From IMG/VR virus record IMGVR_UViG_3300009422_000020, positions 1 through 34,432 of that record: DNA of 34,432 nt; one strand, written 5' to 3'. The notes beneath the pieces are model-generated. The model was not told the DNA's origin, made no database searches, and saw only the letters and a list, made by a program, of their open reading frames with translations. Both the position numbers and the translations under genes were made by a program. The first letter of the stretch is position 1. The number at the start of each line of letters is the position of its first letter. Below, piece after piece: positions 8,252-16,033 of the stretch. The stretch is from a virus.

Positions 8252-8992
8252 ATGTCTGATAATTTTAAAACCGTTTTAAATGAAATTAAAAATTTAAGGA
8301 AAAATTTAAATTTCTTCTCTCCTTCAAATAACAAAGAGTTACAAATTTCTCCGTTATCTTTGAAACAACAAAAATCTATTATTGAAAATGGTTTTTCGTC
8401 TAGTTTATCTGTTCTATTCTTTAACGTAACTTTTTTTAATATAATTAAAGAGAATTTTATAGGTGATATTAAAGATCTAAATACATTAGATAGAGTCAAT
8501 ATATCACTTTCTCTTAGACAGAAGATTTCAAATGAATATAAGGATGAGGATAGTAATACATACAATATTTCAGAGGTTATCGAAAAAAATAAAGAAGAAA
8601 TAGTAATAGAAGCAAAAGAAGTAGTTACTGAAAATTTCACTTTTAAACTTAAAAGTCCTAATTTAGAAATTGATAATAAAATTAATAAAATTTTACTTAA
8701 AAAATATAAAAATAAAAAACTTGATGATGGGGTTATTAACCTTTTAATAAGTGATTTATATGTATATGAAATGCTCAAATTTATCGAAGAAATTAATTTC
8801 GGTGAAACAACTATTAATATACAGGATGATTTAGATAATTCATTGAATTTCATTAATGAAATTAATACATATGAATTAAAGGATATACTAAAGTATATCA
8901 ATGAAGTTAGGGATTTAGAATTAAATTTAAGTAAAATACCGAAGACTGATACAAATATTAATATAACTGCAGACTTCTTTATAGTACAATAG
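8252..8992 (+). CDS. Baseplate hub assembly protein, gp26-like (paralogue 2)
   Basis: A 246-aa protein (T4 gp26 is 208). Residues 31-92 read ISPLSLKQQKSIIENGFSS, then FFNIIKENFIGDIKDLNTLD, then SLSLRQKIS. This is the typical opening of gp26-type baseplate proteins: a polar pit, an asparagine-containing helix, then D-x8-R. The middle has NFTFKLKSPNLEIDNKINK, also typical. The region aligns with the upstream 257-aa protein with one 3-residue gap, so the two look like diverged tandem duplicates. It lies directly before the tape measure, as hub-assembly genes do in T4. Confidence 0.65.
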   Translation: MSDNFKTVLNEIKNLRKNLNFFSPSNNKELQISPLSLKQQKSIIENGFSSSLSVLFFNVTFFNIIKENFIGDIKDLNTLDRVNISLSLRQKISNEYKDEDSNTYNISEVIEKNKEEIVIEAKEVVTENFTFKLKSPNLEIDNKINKILLKKYKNKKLDDGVINLLISDLYVYEMLKFIEEINFGETTINIQDDLDNSLNFINEINTYELKDILKYINEVRDLELNLSKIPKTDTNINITADFFIVQ

Positions 8993-8996
8993 TTAC

Positions 8997-9004
8997 CCTA
9001 AATA
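8997..9004 (+). promoter_or_regulatory. Late-promoter-like CCTAAATA (tape measure gene)
   Basis: Six bases before the ATG at 9011. The first two positions differ from the TATAAATA consensus. Confidence 0.45.
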
Positions 9005-9010
9005 ATATTG

Positions 9011-10807
9011 ATGGCAGAAGCTACAATAGGGGAAGCACTCGGAATAATTTCAAAGGTCTCAGTCGATACTGATAACAGGTTAAAAACCTTAGAATCAGCT
9101 ATCGGTAAGACTATAGGTGCAAGTAAAGGTGGTGGTAAACTATTCCAAACTGAACCTAATAAAAAGGAAAAGTTAGTTAAAGAAGTTACACCTGTTATAG
9201 TTACCGATTTTGGTAGAAATGCTGAAAAAGATTTAGCCGTACTAGGCCCTGGTGAAGCAGGTGAAGAAAAAGGAGGGATAATTTCAGGTGGTTTTGACTT
9301 TATAAAGAAACTGCTTGGCCCTGCTTTATTAATACTCAGTGGTCTTGGTGCTTTAGTCGGTGGTATTTTTTCTGACGGTGGTAGTGGTATGCAAGACACT
9401 CTCCAAGTTATAGGTAAAGGTGGTTTATCCGCAGGTTTAAAATTAGCAGCTAAAGGTTTAGGTACTTTAATGAAACCTTTACTTAAAAAAATACCACTTA
9501 TAGGATCATTAATAAGTTTCGGCTTTGCATATTCTGCATTTCAAAATGATGATTATGTCGGTGGTATGTTTGATTTGGTTAGTGGTTTGACTGGTTTACT
9601 ATATTTTGTACCTGGTGCACAACCGTTCGTGTTACCGTTACAAATAGGTATAGATGTTTTAAGTGCCATGTTAAGTGCTAACACTGAACAACAAGAAGGC
9701 GAAACTCTCGGAGAGGCTAAATCAAGAACTTTAAAAGATTTTATGGGTAAAATATTCGAAAAAATGAAGGGTGTATTTCCTTTAAGAAATTTTATAGCAT
9801 TAGGTACTGGTGTTGAAGAAATATTCTCAGGTAATATTACATCAGGTATTAGTAAAATGGTTACAGCTTTTCCAATCTTTGATGTACTGAACTTATTTAA
9901 TAATTTATTTCTTGGTGGTGAAGGGTCGGTTGATGATATGTCATCTGGTATAGGTTCAAAAATTAGTAGTTTAGCAGGAAAAGGTAAGGATTTTATAAGT
10001 ACTTTGATTGCACCTATTAAAGATAAATTTCCTATGAAAAATTTTATAGGTATTTACGAAGGTATAGTTAAAGTGTTTGGTGGTGACTTTAAAGGAGGTT
10101 TAAGTCAAATTGGTAGAAATGGTATGCCAGTATTAGCAGCTATCGGAGACTTCTTTTTCGGTCAATACGATGAAGAAGCTGGAGGAAGAACAGAAGCTGG
10201 TTATAAAGCTGCATTCGGTCAAATGAAAGATTTCTTCGAGCCGATTAAGAATAAATTATTAAAGAAAATGTTAAGTTTCTTACCTGAATCTCTTTTTGGG
10301 TTTAGTGTAAGAAGTAGAGTAGCTGATGCATTAGGGATAAATTTAGGACCGGTCGTCGACGATATGGAAGCGATAAACTCAGCTCGAGATGCAAACACTA
10401 AGGAAATTTACGGTGAATACGCAGGTATGTCAGCAGCAGAAGAGATTGCCGCACGAGGGTTACCCCGCATTGCACCTGACCGCCCGGGAGCGATGACCAA
10501 AAATATAGAGGACGGTATTATTACGAAACAAGGGGAAGTTGTAATACCAGATTCTCAAGATACTTTATACGCAATGAAAGATGGTGGTCCTTTAGGAAAA
10601 GCGTTAAATAAGACACCTAAAATGTTAAGTAAGTTAATAGATGTAGAATATGATGCCTTAAAATTAATGCATGAACAAAATATATTACTAAGACAAATAT
10701 TAGAAAAAACAGGTTCAGTTTCATCCTCACCAGCCCCTCAATCAAATGAATTAAAGAATTTTAACCAAAGTGGAGATGCTTTTAGATCTTTACAAATGGG
10801 GTATTAA
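9011..10807 (+). CDS. gp29: Tail tape measure protein, gp29-like
   Basis: A 598-aa protein, close to T4 gp29 (590), sitting between hub-assembly and gp48-like genes exactly where gp29 belongs. I start it at the ATG at 9011. A TTG just before it could be read as a start, but the ATG follows the promoter motif at normal spacing. Gly-rich hydrophobic segments lie near residues 101-120 (LLGPALLILSGLGALVGGIF), 160-178 and 187-220, as expected for a tape measure that inserts into or forms a channel through the host membrane. The rest is Gly/Lys-rich and helical, with a C-terminal coiled coil (YDALKLMHEQNILLRQILEK). Assignment rests on length, composition and position. Confidence 0.78.
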   Translation: MAEATIGEALGIISKVSVDTDNRLKTLESAIGKTIGASKGGGKLFQTEPNKKEKLVKEVTPVIVTDFGRNAEKDLAVLGPGEAGEEKGGIISGGFDFIKKLLGPALLILSGLGALVGGIFSDGGSGMQDTLQVIGKGGLSAGLKLAAKGLGTLMKPLLKKIPLIGSLISFGFAYSAFQNDDYVGGMFDLVSGLTGLLYFVPGAQPFVLPLQIGIDVLSAMLSANTEQQEGETLGEAKSRTLKDFMGKIFEKMKGVFPLRNFIALGTGVEEIFSGNITSGISKMVTAFPIFDVLNLFNNLFLGGEGSVDDMSSGIGSKISSLAGKGKDFISTLIAPIKDKFPMKNFIGIYEGIVKVFGGDFKGGLSQIGRNGMPVLAAIGDFFFGQYDEEAGGRTEAGYKAAFGQMKDFFEPIKNKLLKKMLSFLPESLFGFSVRSRVADALGINLGPVVDDMEAINSARDANTKEIYGEYAGMSAAEEIAARGLPRIAPDRPGAMTKNIEDGIITKQGEVVIPDSQDTLYAMKDGGPLGKALNKTPKMLSKLIDVEYDALKLMHEQNILLRQILEKTGSVSSSPAPQSNELKNFNQSGDAFRSLQMGY

Positions 10808-10831
10808 ATTTTACCATAGTTTTCCACTAAC

Positions 10832-10839
10832 ATTAAATA
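10832..10839 (+). promoter_or_regulatory. Late-promoter-like ATTAAATA
   Basis: Six bases before the ATG at 10846. It probably drives the gp48-53-hub group. Confidence 0.5.
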
Positions 10840-10845
10840 TTTATA

Positions 10846-12021
10846 ATGCCTGATCTATACAGTTTTACATTTGACGAAAATAAAATACTTCCTATTTTAA
10901 CAAGAGGTACTGCAAATACTGTTGACCCTTTTAGTTATACAGGGGATGGTAGAATATATGGTAAAATTAATAATAGCTCTACAGATCCAATAGATGTGAT
11001 AAGTGATTTTCCTTGGACAAAAAGTCCAAAATCGTCTAGACAAGATATACCAGCAGCATATATAAAAGAAAAAAGATTATTAACTAACTCAACTTTAGCT
11101 AATTTCTTTTATGGTATTTTAGCCGGGGCAGATGTAATAGAAACAGGAGCTGATAGAGTTAAATCTGGTAATGTTCAAGTAGGTTCAGAACAACTAAATG
11201 TTTATGACACGTTAGAATCTTCAGGGGTTTCATTTCCTGGGGTAAAAGATGCATTAATTAAGGGAGCTGAAAAGGCAGGTTCAGCGGTTAACGGACTTAA
11301 AGATAAGGCTGCGGGGTTTTTAACTAATGCTAATCAAGTAGATAATATACTTAAACCATATAATGGGTTATATTATACTGAAGATACCGGGTTTAAATAT
11401 TATCTACCTTACTTAAGTGATAATTATCTCGGGGCAAATAATACATTCTCTGAAGATTCTCAAAAGTTAGCAGGGTTAGATACTATATCCGAAACCTTAC
11501 AAACAGGTTTCGATGCAGTGCGTGGGTTAGCTTTCATGGATAAACCTGGTGTATATGTTGAACAAAGTAAACAATATCAGTTTGGTCAAGATGGTAGAAC
11601 TTTTGATATAACATTTCCTTTACTTAATACAGGTTCTTATGATGATATTAAAAGAAATTGGCAACTTATATTTGGTCTAATATATCAAAATAAGCCAGGA
11701 AGAGTTAATAGAAATTTATTAGAACTACCAGTTATTTACGAATTTTATATCGAAGGTATGGCCTATATGCCATATAGCTATATATCTAAGATACAGGTAG
11801 ATTTTATTGGTAACAGAAGAACAATGGCAATTGATATACCTAGTTTTGGAGATGTAGGTAATAATGAATCTTTAGGAGACAGAACAAAAATTAATTCGAT
11901 TATACCAGATGCATATAATGTTAAACTTTCATTTGTAGGTTTAAATAAGGAAACTAAAAATTTCTTAATACGTAGTTTAGGTGATCCAATCATAAAAGTT
12001 AGAGAGAAAGGAGAAGTTTAA
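10846..12021 (+). CDS. gp48: Baseplate tail tube cap, gp48-like
   Basis: This 391-aa protein (T4 gp48 is 364) would cap the hub and connect it to the tube and tape measure. Its second half has the family-like run KPGVYVEQSKQYQFG, then RTFDITFPLLNTGSYDDIKR, followed by a tube-fold C-terminus (PVIYEFYIEGMAYMPYSYIS, MAIDIPSFGDVG, PDAYNVKLSFVGL). The N-terminal third is variable. It follows the tape measure, as in T4 (29-48-54). Its stop overlaps the next ATG as TAATG, and a Shine-Dalgarno AAGGAG lies at 12008-12013. Confidence 0.75.
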   Translation: MPDLYSFTFDENKILPILTRGTANTVDPFSYTGDGRIYGKINNSSTDPIDVISDFPWTKSPKSSRQDIPAAYIKEKRLLTNSTLANFFYGILAGADVIETGADRVKSGNVQVGSEQLNVYDTLESSGVSFPGVKDALIKGAEKAGSAVNGLKDKAAGFLTNANQVDNILKPYNGLYYTEDTGFKYYLPYLSDNYLGANNTFSEDSQKLAGLDTISETLQTGFDAVRGLAFMDKPGVYVEQSKQYQFGQDGRTFDITFPLLNTGSYDDIKRNWQLIFGLIYQNKPGRVNRNLLELPVIYEFYIEGMAYMPYSYISKIQVDFIGNRRTMAIDIPSFGDVGNNESLGDRTKINSIIPDAYNVKLSFVGLNKETKNFLIRSLGDPIIKVREKGEV

Positions 12022-12383
12022 TGTTAGGTAAATATCAAAATAATATAAATGAACTAAGTAATTTAGATTTAACTCGTTATGAAAATATATTTAAATTGTA
12101 TAATACAGGTGAAAAAAACTTTTTTTATTATAATATAACTAAAAAAATATCTATACCTGATGATATTGACGAAAGATTATTTTATCACGTTATATTACCT
12201 AAAGGTACACCGTTAACGACATTATCCTATAATGCGTATGGTACAATTGATTTGTGGTGGGTAATTTTAGTTTTAAATAATATAACTAATCCAATTAAAG
12301 ATTTACCCGATGGTAAAAAGGTACGACTTTTAAAACCTCAATATATCGAACAAATTCTCGATTCAATTGAAAAACAATTATAA
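12021..12383 (+). CDS. gp53: Baseplate wedge protein, gp53-like
   Basis: A 120-aa protein, shorter than T4 gp53 (196). The diagnostic region is the C-terminal half, HVILPKGTPLTTLSYNAYG and then TIDLWWVILVLNNITNP, which matches the LysM-like core of gp53: a turn with Tyr, then D-x-WW and a helix ending in NN. gp53 locks wedges together around the hub. Its start is coupled to gp48 with a clear Shine-Dalgarno, and its end overlaps the hub gene as TAATG. The N-terminal part is reduced compared with T4. Confidence 0.78.
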   Translation: MLGKYQNNINELSNLDLTRYENIFKLYNTGEKNFFYYNITKKISIPDDIDERLFYHVILPKGTPLTTLSYNAYGTIDLWWVILVLNNITNPIKDLPDGKKVRLLKPQYIEQILDSIEKQL

Positions 12384-13957
12384 TGAGAAAAGATTATATT
12401 AAAAACAATTTAACCGGGGCTGAAGCGAAAGCTAATTCGTTTAAAATTGATAGTCAATTTTATCATATAAAAGCTATCCTTTTAAATCCTGATGGTGAAA
12501 GGTTAGATCTATCAAAAGGTTCTCTTTATAATATATCAATAACTGATGATCTATTTGACCCATTTTTAAAAGCTGAAATAATGCTTTATAATGATAACCA
12601 TAGTATTGAAAGAACCGTACCAACACCATTAAATTCTCAAAATGGGTTTACATTCAGAGGTGATGGTAGGGATGTACTATTTTTAGAAATAATACCGCTA
12701 AAAAGTACTAAAAAAGATTATAAATTAGAAGAAGAAAAAGAATATAATACAGTGTTTTCATTACGTAACTTATTTACCGTCGTTGAAGATACTGATACTA
12801 TTATAGAAGGAGTTTTATATAAGAAATTAAAATTATATGACCTAGACCAGAGAAAATTATTAGAAAAAAATATATATTTTAATTCAATTAACACTTTGAA
12901 GGTTTCTGAAACTAATACTTTATCTGGAGTACCTATTTTTAATTTAGATAACGATGAACGTGGTAATTATACTGGTATAATGCTAAGGGAAATACTTAAA
13001 TTTACTTTAAACCAAAACGATCAAGATATATTTTATATTGATGGTTCTACCAGCGGATCAAAAAATGTAAATTATATAGATTTTGAAAATGGTTTATCAA
13101 AAATAAATTATTGTAGCAATACATATAAAAAAGCAATGGACGATTTAAACTATTTGTATGATGCACATATTAGTAATTTAGATTCAAAAGATTTTAGTAT
13201 TTTAAAAAAAGATTATTTCACCGGTAAATATACTTTAATAAATGCAAAAAGTTTTTTCGATAGAGCAAACGATGGGGAGAATAGTGGTACTTATACAATA
13301 GAAAAAATTACTATTTCAGGTTCTGGTAATTTGAAAGTTAGTAATCAGGGTGGTAGATCTCCAAAGAATGCACCTAGCTTTAATGAAAAAAGTCAAGCTT
13401 TAGATGTTAAATTTTACAACACTAGTTTTGATATATTAAATGAAAGGGTTAATACTAAAATTATACATGAATATAATCATAAGGATAAAACCTTTAATAT
13501 TATGCAAAAAGATAGTAACGTAATAAACTCTAAAGATAAATTTAATGATTATTACGTTCAAAATATGCTCGGTAAAACCAAGCCATTTCCATCTCAAATT
13601 AACACTAATCTTAAAAAATTAAATTTTAACTATGAAAACGTCTATAACTTATATGGTGGTAACGAAAACGTACGTATAAGTAAAGGTTTAAATAAACTTC
13701 TTAAAAATACTATAATGTCTAATTTAGGGGTTGAAATAACATTAAAGGGTCAAATGTTTAGAAAAGCTGGTAAGTTTATTTCTTTAGACAGGTCAAGTAT
13801 GGATCCAAAAAATAAATTTGATGATAGATTTCTTGGTACATACTTTATAATTAATGTTGACCACAATTTTATAAAAGATGATTTATATATTAATAGGATA
13901 TTAGCAGTAAAAACTTATTACTTTGATAATTTAGAATTTAATGAGGATTTAGACTAA
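12383..13957 (+). CDS. gp27: Baseplate hub protein, gp27-like
   Basis: A 524-aa protein (T4 gp27 is 391) that probably forms the trimeric hub ring under the tube. Recognisable features are the N-terminal beta-barrel text SLYNISITDDLFDPFLKAEIMLYND (residues about 46-71) and the C-terminal VEITLKGQMFRKAGKFISLD, then RFLGTYFIINVDHNFIKDDL, then YINRILAVKTYYF. Hub proteins of contractile tails and type VI systems end in this way. The position after gp53-like and gp48-like genes fits. The middle is longer than in T4. It is linked to both neighbours by TAATG overlaps. Confidence 0.7.
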   Translation: MRKDYIKNNLTGAEAKANSFKIDSQFYHIKAILLNPDGERLDLSKGSLYNISITDDLFDPFLKAEIMLYNDNHSIERTVPTPLNSQNGFTFRGDGRDVLFLEIIPLKSTKKDYKLEEEKEYNTVFSLRNLFTVVEDTDTIIEGVLYKKLKLYDLDQRKLLEKNIYFNSINTLKVSETNTLSGVPIFNLDNDERGNYTGIMLREILKFTLNQNDQDIFYIDGSTSGSKNVNYIDFENGLSKINYCSNTYKKAMDDLNYLYDAHISNLDSKDFSILKKDYFTGKYTLINAKSFFDRANDGENSGTYTIEKITISGSGNLKVSNQGGRSPKNAPSFNEKSQALDVKFYNTSFDILNERVNTKIIHEYNHKDKTFNIMQKDSNVINSKDKFNDYYVQNMLGKTKPFPSQINTNLKKLNFNYENVYNLYGGNENVRISKGLNKLLKNTIMSNLGVEITLKGQMFRKAGKFISLDRSSMDPKNKFDDRFLGTYFIINVDHNFIKDDLYINRILAVKTYYFDNLEFNEDLD

Positions 13958-14832
13958 TGGCATTTAACAAAAAAAATATTTTACCAGACCTTTCAGATAC
14001 CGTTGTTAATGGTAGTATAAGCTTCTATGAAAGTAGTGAAGAATTATTAAACATTTTTAAAGATGTTTCTTTAGATGTGGTTAATTATTTTATTGAATTA
14101 GATGAAACTAAAAGTTCAGATAATGTATTGAAGAATTTAACTCAAAAATACATTAACTTAAATAATGCGAATATGATAATAAATGGTGCCGAATTACCAA
14201 ATAATTATAAGTTATATTTAAATGAAAAATTTCAAAATTTACTATACATATTCAAAGTTGTTATATTAAAAAATGTTAGCAATATAGACCAAAGTGTTTT
14301 TTCTAACTATTCTGATGATATCGGTATGACTTTGGAGATTAATCATAATTTAGGACTAACCAATACCCCAATATTTGATACATTTTATAATTTAGAAGCA
14401 TCCGGTGCACCAGTTACTTTACCTCCTATAATGTTCAATAAAGTTAGTAAAAACGTGCTAAAAAACTTTAAAAAAATGTCTCTTAAAACTGATGCGTTAT
14501 TAAAAAGAAATATGAGAAATATCGCTGGTTATAGTGTTGAAAATATTTCAAAAACCCCACATGGTGTAAATTTAGTTTACGATAATTTTGAATCTTTAAA
14601 TAGGGGTAATATAGTAAACTTAAAAACAAGTAAAATATTTGAAGTATTTGGTGAAAATTTAGGAGACCTTATTACGTTTTATAAAAATTTAAATATAAGA
14701 GAACAACCAGATAATAAATCATACCTAGTTAGCTATCAAAATAATATTGAAGGAGTACAAAACGTTTTAGATATATTCAACAATAATATATACACGACTA
14801 CGACTATTAATAAACCCTTTTCAGGAGGTTAA
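13957..14832 (+). CDS. Unidentified protein at the end of the hub operon
   Basis: A 291-aa protein with no family I recognise. It starts by TAATG overlap with the hub gene, so it is co-translated with it. A weak GAGG precedes the start. The sequence is mostly helical, Asn/Lys-rich, with no signal peptide, membrane segment or catalytic motif visible. Its position corresponds roughly to T4 gp28, another hub-assembly protein, but gp28 is only 177 aa and no similarity is claimed. Its stop codon shares the palindrome TTAA (14829-14832) with the stop of the convergent gene. Confidence 0.6.
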   Translation: MAFNKKNILPDLSDTVVNGSISFYESSEELLNIFKDVSLDVVNYFIELDETKSSDNVLKNLTQKYINLNNANMIINGAELPNNYKLYLNEKFQNLLYIFKVVILKNVSNIDQSVFSNYSDDIGMTLEINHNLGLTNTPIFDTFYNLEASGAPVTLPPIMFNKVSKNVLKNFKKMSLKTDALLKRNMRNIAGYSVENISKTPHGVNLVYDNFESLNRGNIVNLKTSKIFEVFGENLGDLITFYKNLNIREQPDNKSYLVSYQNNIEGVQNVLDIFNNNIYTTTTINKPFSGG

Positions 14833-15287
14833 TCTTTACTAACGTCGACATCAATTATTTTAGCATCATCAATTAATTGTTTAAGTAGTTCTTCTCTATT
14901 AATAGTTAAACCAGCCTTTTCGTTATTGATATCTTGTAATTCCCTTTTACTTTGTATATCCATTTCTTTAACTTGTATTTTAGCTTCATTAGCTTTATTT
15001 TGTAAAAGAATTTTATTTAAACTCTCAATAGCTGATGCAGATGCTCCTATTAATTTACTTAAAGCATCTACATCTCTAGAATCTGGAGCTGAAGTAATAA
15101 ATTGCTTAACATCTTCAACGTAATCAACACTACCTTTAATTAACTTACCAGAATATTGCAGTAAAAAATCTTCTAATTTTTCTTTATCTAGGTTAAAATC
15201 CTGGTTTTCTAATTCTTTTTGTGCAACGTTTACCCCTTTTAATTGAGAAAGTAAATCATCAACAACAATATCTACATCATTATCCAT
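14829..15287 (-). CDS. terS: Terminase small subunit candidate, gp16-like
   Basis: A 152-aa acidic helical protein (T4 gp16 is 164). Residues about 45-100 read KLIKGSVDYVEDVKQFITSA, then PDSRDVDALSKLIGASASAI, then ESLNKILLQNKANEAKI. This matches the central coiled-coil core of gp16-type small terminases: a Leu-rich helix, an Asp-Ser-Arg turn, a helix with GA/GQ, then N/REIL-type heptads. The C-terminus continues as a charged coiled coil ending in a EELLKQLIDDAK patch. Small terminases form rings that recognise DNA and regulate gp17. It is unusual that the gene is far from terL and on the opposite strand. A late-promoter-like motif lies eight bases upstream. Confidence 0.65.
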   Translation of the reverse strand: MDNDVDIVVDDLLSQLKGVNVAQKELENQDFNLDKEKLEDFLLQYSGKLIKGSVDYVEDVKQFITSAPDSRDVDALSKLIGASASAIESLNKILLQNKANEAKIQVKEMDIQSKRELQDINNEKAGLTINREELLKQLIDDAKIIDVDVSKD

Positions 15288-15295
15288 TGTAAGAA

Positions 15296-15303
15296 TATTT
15301 ATT
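15296..15303 (-). promoter_or_regulatory. Late-promoter-like AATAAATA (terS candidate)
   Basis: On the minus strand, eight bases before the ATG at 15287. It overlaps the left edge of the 20-bp palindrome at 15299-15318. Confidence 0.5.
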
Positions 15304-15318
15304 CAACTAGTTGAATAA
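15299..15318. promoter_or_regulatory. Perfect 20-bp palindrome, candidate operator
   Basis: TTATTCAACTAGTTGAATAA is its own reverse complement over all 20 bases. It lies between the divergent terS-like and dUTPase genes. It contains the -35-like TTGAAT (15311-15316) of the dUTPase promoter and overlaps the opposite late motif. A dimeric regulator bound here could affect both directions (inference). It has no loop or T-run, so terminator function is unlikely. Confidence 0.6.
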
Positions 15319-15338
15319 TTAAACTAATATATTATAAT
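15311..15338 (+). promoter_or_regulatory. Sigma70-like promoter for dUTPase-gp44 group
   Basis: -35-like TTGAAT (15311-15316), a 16-base spacer, and a perfect -10 TATAAT (15333-15338). The predicted start would be around 15344-15346, almost at the ATG at 15347. No TAAATA late motif precedes this gene. This suggests recognition by host RNA polymerase early in infection. Confidence 0.6.
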
Positions 15339-15346
15339 AGGTATAT

Positions 15347-15814
15347 ATGGAAGAAAAAGTTATAATTAAATTTGTTAAGACGCATCCAGATGCTAAACTA
15401 CCTACTAAAGCTCATAATGGGGATAATTGCTTTGATTTGTATGCTGTTCAAGGTACTACTATTAGACCAAGTAAATCAGATGCAGTAGGTAATGTTAAAA
15501 TATCCAGCGGTGTTGTACCTGTAGGTATTACAGTAGCATATATAACTCCAGGTTACGGTTTCGTAATCAAACCAAAGTCAGGTCTTGGGTTTAAACATAA
15601 TTTACAACCGCATTTAGGTGAAGTGGATAATGGTTATCGAGGGGATTGCGCAGTTAAGATGTATAATTTTAATGATGAAAAGTATGTATTCGAAAAAGGT
15701 GATAAAGTAGCTCAGATCAAAATTGAAAAAATTTATGATACAACTATTGAGTGGTCTGATAGTGTTGAAGAAGCTCAACGTGGAGATGCAGGTTTCGGTT
15801 CCTCTGGTAAGTAA
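15347..15814 (+). CDS. dut: dUTPase (dUTP pyrophosphatase, trimeric type)
   Basis: It hydrolyses dUTP to dUMP and pyrophosphate, keeping uracil out of phage DNA and feeding dTMP synthesis. At 155 aa it is a normal length for the homotrimeric family, and all five motifs are present: CFDLYAV (28-34), PKSGLGFKH (76-84, Lys in place of the usual Arg of PRSG), GEVDNGYRGD (91-100, with the catalytic Asp), GDKVAQIKI (118-126) and the Gly-rich C-terminal RGDAGFGSSG (145-154). It is transcribed from a sigma70-like promoter and is the first gene of a coupled set leading to clamp loader gp44. Its stop overlaps the next ATG as TAATG. Confidence 0.95.
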   Translation: MEEKVIIKFVKTHPDAKLPTKAHNGDNCFDLYAVQGTTIRPSKSDAVGNVKISSGVVPVGITVAYITPGYGFVIKPKSGLGFKHNLQPHLGEVDNGYRGDCAVKMYNFNDEKYVFEKGDKVAQIKIEKIYDTTIEWSDSVEEAQRGDAGFGSSGK

Positions 15815-15972
15815 TGGGTAAAGGAGATAAATGGCGAAAAGGTCATAGTTTGAAGAAGTTCGGAGATTCTTACGATGGTATTGACTGGGGTGGTAATAAA
15901 AAAAGGAACTCTGATATAATTAATTATGGGAAAAGTAACAAGACAAAAGATAACCGAAAGAAGAGTCGGTAA
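15814..15972 (+). CDS. Basic microprotein of 52 aa between dUTPase and gp44
   Basis: The ATG overlaps the dUTPase stop (TAATG at 15812-15816). The product begins MGKGDKWRKGHSLKKFGDSY, continues DGIDWGGNKKRNSDIINYGK and ends in a Lys/Arg-rich tail. It is strongly basic with Trp at residues 7 and 25. The opening MGKGDKxRK followed by a Tyr/Asp and Ile-Asp-Trp patch resembles small uncharacterised phage proteins. It has no known catalytic motif and could bind nucleic acid (inference from charge only). Its last 47 bases overlap the next small frame. Confidence 0.6.
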   Translation: MGKGDKWRKGHSLKKFGDSYDGIDWGGNKKRNSDIINYGKSNKTKDNRKKSR

Positions 15973-16033
15973 TGCGAAGGTGAGAAAGACGGTAACAGTA
16001 ACTGTTACAAAGCCATCAAAAAAGAAAAAATAA
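15926..16033 (+). CDS. Basic microprotein of 35 aa overlapping two genes
   Basis: This frame starts inside the 52-aa gene (offset by +1) and ends with a TAATG overlap (16031-16035) onto the clamp loader ATG. The product is MGKVTRQKITERRVGNAKVR followed by KTVTVTVTKPSKKKK, with an alternating Thr/Val strand and a poly-Lys end. Support is the exact stop/start coupling and the absence of another leader for gp44. Against it, it is short, low in complexity and lacks a nearby Shine-Dalgarno. No function is proposed. Confidence 0.4.
   Translation: MGKVTRQKITERRVGNAKVRKTVTVTVTKPSKKKK

Noticed and set aside
8191-8901. Long minus-strand open frame (236 codons) opposite the gp26-like gene
   Set aside because: It is an antisense shadow. 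The composition is Ser/Leu/Ile-rich as expected from the reverse of an AT-rich gene, and it has no promoter motif or family signature, while the plus-strand gene has both.
9008-9010. TTG as start of the tape measure gene
   Set aside because: The next codon is ATG, placed at a normal distance from the TAAATA motif; TTG is unnecessary.
8998-9399. Minus-strand frame (Pro/Ser-rich) opposite the tape measure start
   Set aside because: It is a shadow of the Gly-rich tape measure sequence and would cover its promoter.
15831-15848. ATG after AAAGGAG inside the 52-aa microprotein gene
   Set aside because: It has a good Shine-Dalgarno-like sequence, but the frame encodes only five residues (MAKRS) before a stop.
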